Source: Terrabacter tumescens (lineage in GTDB: Bacteria > Actinomycetota > Actinomycetes > Actinomycetales > Dermatophilaceae). Taken from it: a stretch of DNA of 64,000 bases. The notes under the pieces are model-generated. The model saw only the letters and a program-made list of their open reading frames with translations, ran no database searches and had not been told where the DNA came from. The stretch is from positions 372,001 to 436,000 of the forward strand of contig NZ_BMNZ01000002.1 of assembly GCF_014646815.1 (NCBI RefSeq). The letters are read 5' to 3'. Below, one piece after another: positions 59,692 through 64,000 of this stretch. The number at the start of each line of letters is the position of its first letter. Within the stretch, counting starts at the first letter, position 1. The position numbers and the translations under genes are program-made.

Positions 59692-62169
59692 ATGTCGCGC
59701 GCCAGCGCCAGGTCGAGTGGTGTCGCCTGGCTGCGCCCGTTGCACCCGCTGACCCTCGGGCGCCCGCTCCACCGTGTCGCCGCGGCGTGCACGCTGCTCC
59801 TCGTCGCCGCGGTCCTCGGGCCTGCAGGCTCGGCCGCTGCCGGCCCCTCCGTCCCATCCAGTGCCTCCGCGCCCTCCGCTCCCTCCGCTCCCTCCGTCCC
59901 GACGAGCGGGGAGCTGACCTCGGCGTGCGCCGCCAAGAGCAGCGGCCTGCTGCGCGCTGTCACCTCCCCGAGCGAGTGCCGGAGCGACGAGGCCACGGTG
60001 ACGGTCAAGCCGGCGCGGGCGACCGTCTGCGTCCAGCCGTCCGGTTGGATGCGGCTGGCCGCGAGGCCCGCCGACTGTGCGGCGCCCGCGGTCACGCTGG
60101 CCCTGCCGCCGCGGAGCGGCACCGTCTACTTCTGTGCCGCGCTGCCGGCAGGCACGCTCCGCACCACCACGATCCCCGGCAGCTGCCTCGACGGCGAGGC
60201 CCAGCTCGAGGTGACCCCCGACGACGCTGCACCGGTCGTCGACGCGACCTCCCCGACCAACGGCGCCACCCGGGTCGGCACGGGTGTGAGCCCCACCGTC
60301 ACCTTCAGCGAGCCCGTGACCGCCACGAGCTCCGCCTTCGACCTCGCCTGCGACAACACGCCGATCCCCTTCACGCCCAGAGGACTTGGCGGGACCACCG
60401 TGACCCTCGACCCCAGCGGCGTCCTGCCCGGCGGGGCCGCCTGCACGGTGACCGTCTTCGCCGCGGGCATCAGTGACGTCGACACCCTCGACCCGCCGGA
60501 CAACCCCGCCGCGGACCGCACGTTCACCTTCAGGACCGACGCAGCCCCCTCCCTCGTCTCGTCCATGCCGGACGCCGACAGCGCCGGCTTCGTCACGGGA
60601 AGCGACCTCGTGCTCGCCTTCAGCGAGTCCGTCGACGTGGCCGCCGGCGCCTTCACGCTGAGCTGTGGTGGCACGAAGGTGCCGTATGCCGTCACCGGCT
60701 CGCGCAGTGCCGTGGTCCAACTCGACCCGGACGTCGACCTCCCGCAGACCGCGACGTGCACCTTGTCGGCGCCCGCCACCGCGATCACCGATGTCGACAC
60801 GCGCGCCGCGATCACCGCCCCCGTCAGCATCACCTTCACGACCTTCGACGCCGCCCCTTCCGTCATCGCGACGACGCCGCGCGACGGTGCGACCGACGCC
60901 GCGACGTCCGCCGACGTCACCGTGACCTTCTCCGAGCCCGTCACCCTCGACGCGGGAGCCCTCGGCCTCGTGTGCGGAGGTGCCCCGGTGGCGACGGCGC
61001 CACCACGGACGACAGACGACACCACCTTCACCTTCTCGCCGACCTCGGCCTTGGTCGCCGGTGACGCCTGCACGGGCACGATCGACCGGACGAAGGTCGA
61101 CGACGACGACGCCGTCGACCCCCCCGACCACCCCTACCTCGACCACACGTTCTCCTTCACCGTCGACGGTCCGCCGGCTGTCCTCTCCACAGACCCGAGC
61201 GACCAGGCGACCGGCGTGCAGCCGGGACGGCCGCTCACCGTCACCTTCTCCGAGCCCGTCAGCGTCACCCCCGACTCGTTCGCGCTCACCTGCGACGGCG
61301 CCGCGGTCCCCGTCACGCCGGGTGGCGGCGACACGGTCGTGACCCTGACCCCCACGGGCGACGTGCCCGGGACCGCCACCTGCCGCCTCCGGGTCGTCGC
61401 GAGCGCGGTGCACGACAAGGACCTCGGCGACCCGCCTGACGCGATGACGGCCGACGTCAACGTCGGCTTCACCACGGCGGCCGCCGCCAACGGAGCCCCC
61501 ACCGACCTCGCGCTCCGCACCCCGAGCGTCGCCGAGAACCTGCCCGTCGGCTCCCTCGTCGGCACCTTCTCGAGCACCGACCCCGACCCGGGCGACACCT
61601 TCACCTACGCCCTCGTGACCGGCGCCGGCGACACCGACAACGGGTCGTTCACCCTCGTCGGCGACGAGCTGCGCACCGCCGCCGTCTTCGACCAGGAGAC
61701 GAAGTCCTCCTACGCGATCCGCGTCCGCTCGACCGACTCGGCGGGCAGCGTCCTCGACAAGGCCCTCACGGTCTCGGTGCTCGACGTCAACGAGCCCCCC
61801 ACCGGCATCACCCTCTCCGCGTCGTCGGTCCCCGAGAACCAGCCGTCGGGGACGACCGTGGGCACGCTCGGGGCGCTCGACCCGGACGCCGGCCAGACGC
61901 ATACCTTCGCTGTGGTGTCGGACGGCTGCGGCGGCACCTACGCCGACGGCTCCGCCGCCTTCACGGTCAGCGGCGATGCGCTCGTCACAAGGGCGCCGCT
62001 GGACTTCGAGACGAGGTCGTCCTACAGCGTGTGCGTGCGGGTCACCGACAGCGGCGCACCGGCCCAGTCGTTCGACGCGCTCCTCACCGTCACGGTGGGC
62101 GACGTCAAGGAGGCTGCCCCGGGCGGCGGCAGCCCGACGCCACCGGCGACACGCTCGCCCGTGAGGTGA
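59692..62169 (+). CDS. Large secreted protein with four SbsA-type Ig-like and two cadherin-like repeats
   Basis: The 825-residue protein has a long N-terminal signal (AAACTLLLVAAVLGPAGSAAA, cut near residue 45) and then a Pro/Ser-rich linker. A beta domain with paired cysteines follows. Four SbsA/Big-type repeats begin near residues 180, 285, 385 and 485, each with the phrase TFSEPV or AFSESV. Two cadherin-type repeats (about 610-700 and 705-800) have DPDPGDTFTYAL, VLDVNEPPTGITL and DPDAGQTHTFAVV. Such proteins are adhesins or wall-associated. No LPXTG sorting signal or membrane anchor is seen; the end is Pro/Thr-rich. ATG 59692 follows CGGAGG. Confidence 0.82.
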   Translation: MSRASARSSGVAWLRPLHPLTLGRPLHRVAAACTLLLVAAVLGPAGSAAAGPSVPSSASAPSAPSAPSVPTSGELTSACAAKSSGLLRAVTSPSECRSDEATVTVKPARATVCVQPSGWMRLAARPADCAAPAVTLALPPRSGTVYFCAALPAGTLRTTTIPGSCLDGEAQLEVTPDDAAPVVDATSPTNGATRVGTGVSPTVTFSEPVTATSSAFDLACDNTPIPFTPRGLGGTTVTLDPSGVLPGGAACTVTVFAAGISDVDTLDPPDNPAADRTFTFRTDAAPSLVSSMPDADSAGFVTGSDLVLAFSESVDVAAGAFTLSCGGTKVPYAVTGSRSAVVQLDPDVDLPQTATCTLSAPATAITDVDTRAAITAPVSITFTTFDAAPSVIATTPRDGATDAATSADVTVTFSEPVTLDAGALGLVCGGAPVATAPPRTTDDTTFTFSPTSALVAGDACTGTIDRTKVDDDDAVDPPDHPYLDHTFSFTVDGPPAVLSTDPSDQATGVQPGRPLTVTFSEPVSVTPDSFALTCDGAAVPVTPGGGDTVVTLTPTGDVPGTATCRLRVVASAVHDKDLGDPPDAMTADVNVGFTTAAAANGAPTDLALRTPSVAENLPVGSLVGTFSSTDPDPGDTFTYALVTGAGDTDNGSFTLVGDELRTAAVFDQETKSSYAIRVRSTDSAGSVLDKALTVSVLDVNEPPTGITLSASSVPENQPSGTTVGTLGALDPDAGQTHTFAVVSDGCGGTYADGSAAFTVSGDALVTRAPLDFETRSSYSVCVRVTDSGAPAQSFDALLTVTVGDVKEAAPGGGSPTPPATRSPVR

Positions 62170-62220
62170 CGACCGGCGCCGCCGACAGGACGCCGGCAGC
62201 GCGTATCAAGGACCGACCAT

Positions 62221-62256
62221 GAGGCGGCACACGGAGGGAGGTCCGTGTGCCGCCTC
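62221..62256. terminator. Perfect 15-base-pair hairpin between convergent genes
   Basis: GAGGCGGCACACGGA at 62221-62235 pairs perfectly with 62242-62256 across a 6-base loop. It lies between the stops at 62169 and 62269 and can end transcription from both directions. Confidence 0.8.
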
Positions 62257-62268
62257 GTGGCGGAGCCT

Positions 62269-62721
62269 CTAGCTGTCCAGGGTCGCGTCGACGACGGTGA
62301 GGGCCCAGGCCTGTCCCGAGGCGGCCTGGACGGTGAGGGAGTCCGCGTGCCCGTCGGTGAGGTAGCGCAGCCGGGAGGCGTAGCCCGTGCACGGCACCGG
62401 AGTGTCGGACTTCGAGGCGGTGGAGACGACGACGACCTCCTCACCGCCGCGGCACACGAGGTAGGCGGTGTAGCTGCCGTCGGTCGTGATGTCGCGGGCG
62501 CTCCGCGAGCTCCCCTGTCCCGTGAGGCTGGCGATGACCGACTCACCGGCCGGTGCCGCGGGCGGCGTGACCGAGATGCCCGCCGAGATGCCCGCCTGGA
62601 TGCCCGCCTGGGTGGCAGGTGTGGAGGGCGCGGTCGCCGAGGTCGGTGACGAGCCCCCGGCGCAGCCGGTCAGGAGGGCGGCGCACGTGGCCACGAGGAC
62701 GGAGGAGATCACGGGGCGCAT
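62269..62721 (-). CDS. Small lipoprotein of unknown function
   Basis: The 150-residue protein has a lipoprotein signal with lipobox LLTGC near residue 20 and a Ser/Thr/Ala-rich linker (a short GIQAGISAGIS repeat near 40). The rest is a beta-rich domain with two cysteines (AYLVCRGGEEVVVVS and VPCTGYASRLRYL), likely a disulphide. No family is recognised. It lies 10 bases downstream of the secreted gene on the same strand, so the two form a probable transcription unit. Confidence 0.7.
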   Translation of the reverse strand: MRPVISSVLVATCAALLTGCAGGSSPTSATAPSTPATQAGIQAGISAGISVTPPAAPAGESVIASLTGQGSSRSARDITTDGSYTAYLVCRGGEEVVVVSTASKSDTPVPCTGYASRLRYLTDGHADSLTVQAASGQAWALTVVDATLDS

Positions 62722-62731
62722 CGGGCTGACC

Positions 62732-63259
62732 TCAGCGCAGACGCCAGGCGAGGACCGCCGGGGCGGTGACGTAGAAGGTGTAGTTGGGGAGCTGGTTCAT
62801 GCCGCTCGCACCGGTCCGCAGCACCGTGCCCTTGTAGAGGTAGCTGCCGCGGTCGCAGTAGCGGGTCGTGTTGGGCGGCACCGCGACGGTCGTCGACGAG
62901 CCGATGGACGTCGTCACGGAGTTGGTCACGGTCGCCGAGACCGAGGCGTCGACCGAGGCGACGAGGAAGGCCTTGACGGAGGCGCTGACGGAGGCCGTGG
63001 CGCTCGACGTGTAGGTGCTCGAGCTGTCGACCCTGCAGGTCAGGCTCGCGGTGCTGCTCGTCGTGTTGATGACCATGTCAGTGAACAGGGTCTTGAAGCC
63101 GGAGCCGGCGGTGCTCGTGACCTGGTAGCAGTAGGTCGTCGTGCCGCTGGACTCGCACTTGGCGGTGGCGGCGCTCGCGGGGGCTGCGGCTCCGGCGCCG
63201 ATGGCGGCGACGGTGACGGCGACAGCGGCGCCCTTGGTGAGCAGCTTCGAGAACGACAT
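62732..63259 (-). CDS. Small secreted protein of unknown function
   Basis: The 175-residue protein has a Sec signal peptide (LLTKGAAVAVTVAAIGAGAAAPASA, cut near residue 30). The mature part is rich in Ser, Thr and Val, with the repeat-like stretch SATASVSASVKAFLVASV and cysteines near 35, 43 and 75. It is not recognised. It is probably coexpressed with the lipoprotein downstream. The ATG follows AGAAGGAGATCC. Confidence 0.7.
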   Translation of the reverse strand: MSFSKLLTKGAAVAVTVAAIGAGAAAPASAATAKCESSGTTTYCYQVTSTAGSGFKTLFTDMVINTTSSTASLTCRVDSSSTYTSSATASVSASVKAFLVASVDASVSATVTNSVTTSIGSSTTVAVPPNTTRYCDRGSYLYKGTVLRTGASGMNQLPNYTFYVTAPAVLAWRLR

Positions 63260-63352
63260 GGTGGATCTCCTTCTGTGAGGGGGTGGCCGAGATGGCCGAG
63301 TGAGGTGGTGCAGGAAACTCGGGTGGTGCGGATCAGGTGGATCGAGCGCGTC

Positions 63353-63631
63353 TCAGGGTCGGCCGGCCGGGTCGGGGACCCACCACGGAGGGTCGCCACC
63401 CAGGGCGTCCACCGCTGAGTGCAGCGCGACCAGCCGGGCGAGGGCGTGGGCCGGGTCCTTGGCCGTGACGAAGACACCGATGTCGATGCGGTCGGCGCGG
63501 GCCTGGGCCCTCGCGTGCTCGACGAACGGCATCCTTGTGATGGCTGCGGTCAGCAGCTCGCCGGCCTCCGCCGCGGACGTCTCCGGCGAGGCGAGCGGCC
63601 CCGGTCGGAGCGTCAGGGGCAGGAGGTACAT
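63353..63631 (-). CDS. Small protein of unknown function
   Basis: The 92-residue protein has no signal peptide. Its middle is helical (AEAGELLTAAITRMPFVEHA, then KDPAHALARLVALHSAVDAL) and it ends Trp/Pro-rich (DPPWWVPDPAGRP). It starts 1 base after the stop of the gene upstream and lies 93 bases upstream of the small secreted gene. The position within a tight minus-strand series supports it as real. No family is recognised. Confidence 0.55.
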   Translation of the reverse strand: MYLLPLTLRPGPLASPETSAAEAGELLTAAITRMPFVEHARAQARADRIDIGVFVTAKDPAHALARLVALHSAVDALGGDPPWWVPDPAGRP

Positions 63632-63632
63632 C

Positions 63633-63872
63633 TCATCGGCTCCGGTTCGAGCCCCACTCGAAGCCGCCGGCGACGACGACCCCCGAGCCCTGGTCGGCGG
63701 AGGCGGTGAGGGCCGCGTGGGTGGACGAGACGTGGGCCGGGCCCGCGATGGGAGCAGTGGCGCCGAGGGCCGCGGCGAGGCAGAGGCCGGCGGCGACGGC
63801 CAGGCCGGTGAAGGCGGTGGAGACAGTGGCGGAGAGGGAGGTGGTGGTGGTCGGAGCGGGCGACTTCTTCAT
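63633..63872 (-). CDS. Small exported protein with N-terminal signal
   Basis: From ATG 63872 the protein has 79 residues, starting MKKSPAPTTTTS and continuing with a hydrophobic segment (FTGLAVAAGLCLAAALGAT), then an Ala/Gly/Ser-rich end with VVVAGGFEWG. The double-lysine start and hydrophobic core are those of a Sec signal or anchor. An alternative ATG at 63887 is possible but has no spacing for a ribosome site. It is the first gene of the series of four minus-strand small genes. The 128 bases to the window edge hold no other gene. Confidence 0.6.
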   Translation of the reverse strand: MKKSPAPTTTTSLSATVSTAFTGLAVAAGLCLAAALGATAPIAGPAHVSSTHAALTASADQGSGVVVAGGFEWGSNRSR

Positions 63873-64000
63873 GGTCTGCGTTCCCATCCTCGGGGGGTCT
63901 TCTGCTGAGGTGAACGTTGCTCCTGAGCGGGAACGCCGGGAAGGGATATGCTCTGGCCGCAACGGGCCTGTCCGCTTGCGGACACGACCGGGCGGGGCGG

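Overview
The window is 64 kb of high-GC DNA (around 70 percent GC by eye) from an actinobacterium. GC-rich codon choice, frequent GTG starts, 4-bp start/stop overlaps, a DUF222-HNH protein and several ABC sugar importers with separate lipoprotein binding proteins fit Micrococcales, possibly Intrasporangiaceae. The family-level guess is inference. No rRNA, tRNA or CRISPR array was seen.

Layout. 0-0.4 kb: tail of a cation diffusion facilitator. 0.5-9.8 kb: a DeoR-type regulator, a complete ABC sugar importer (binding protein, two permeases, ATPase), a PHP-domain metallohydrolase and a convergent GH38 alpha-mannosidase, which together look like a mannoside utilisation locus. 10-13 kb: a tautomerase, a DUF222-HNH protein and an unknown protein ending in a heptamer repeat. 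13.1-19.9 kb: a complete type I Wadjet operon (jetABCD) on the minus strand. 20-26.7 kb: a glycosyltransferase, then a second sugar locus with a LacI regulator, binding protein, two permeases and a GH32-like hydrolase, but no ATPase.

27.7-42.2 kb is a genomic island of visibly lower GC. It carries a 1572-aa GHKL ATPase-helicase fusion, a NERD-SF1 helicase, DrmA-like and DrmB-like proteins (the DISARM core), an AspBHI/MspJI-type endonuclease whose usual catalytic Q-x-K reads R-A-G, a cytosine-C5 methyltransferase and a Vsr endonuclease. No phospholipase-D type DrmC was found. The left side is littered with a frameshifted GH32 fragment. The right end runs into a truncated membrane protein resembling a sensor-kinase N-terminus. 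This gene set is the best candidate for an undescribed or poorly described system: a DISARM-like array with a GHKL-helicase in place of the usual accessory helicase and a modification-dependent-type nuclease in place of DrmC.

42.8-50.6 kb holds small secreted or membrane proteins (DUF4352, PASTA, trypsin-like protease, DUF4230), a DUF6308 protein, a zinc-ribbon protein, a NYN-domain protein and an ERCC4-type nuclease. 50.7-54.6 kb is a translationally coupled minus-strand operon of sigma factor, zinc-finger anti-sigma-like membrane protein and ABC exporter. 54.7-64 kb holds a baseplate-like small protein, a secreted protein, a GH15 glucoamylase-like enzyme, an ACT-domain protein, a large secreted Ig/cadherin-repeat protein and four small exported or unknown proteins. 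The octamer GTATGCCG recurs about 21 times across the window, well above what base composition predicts.
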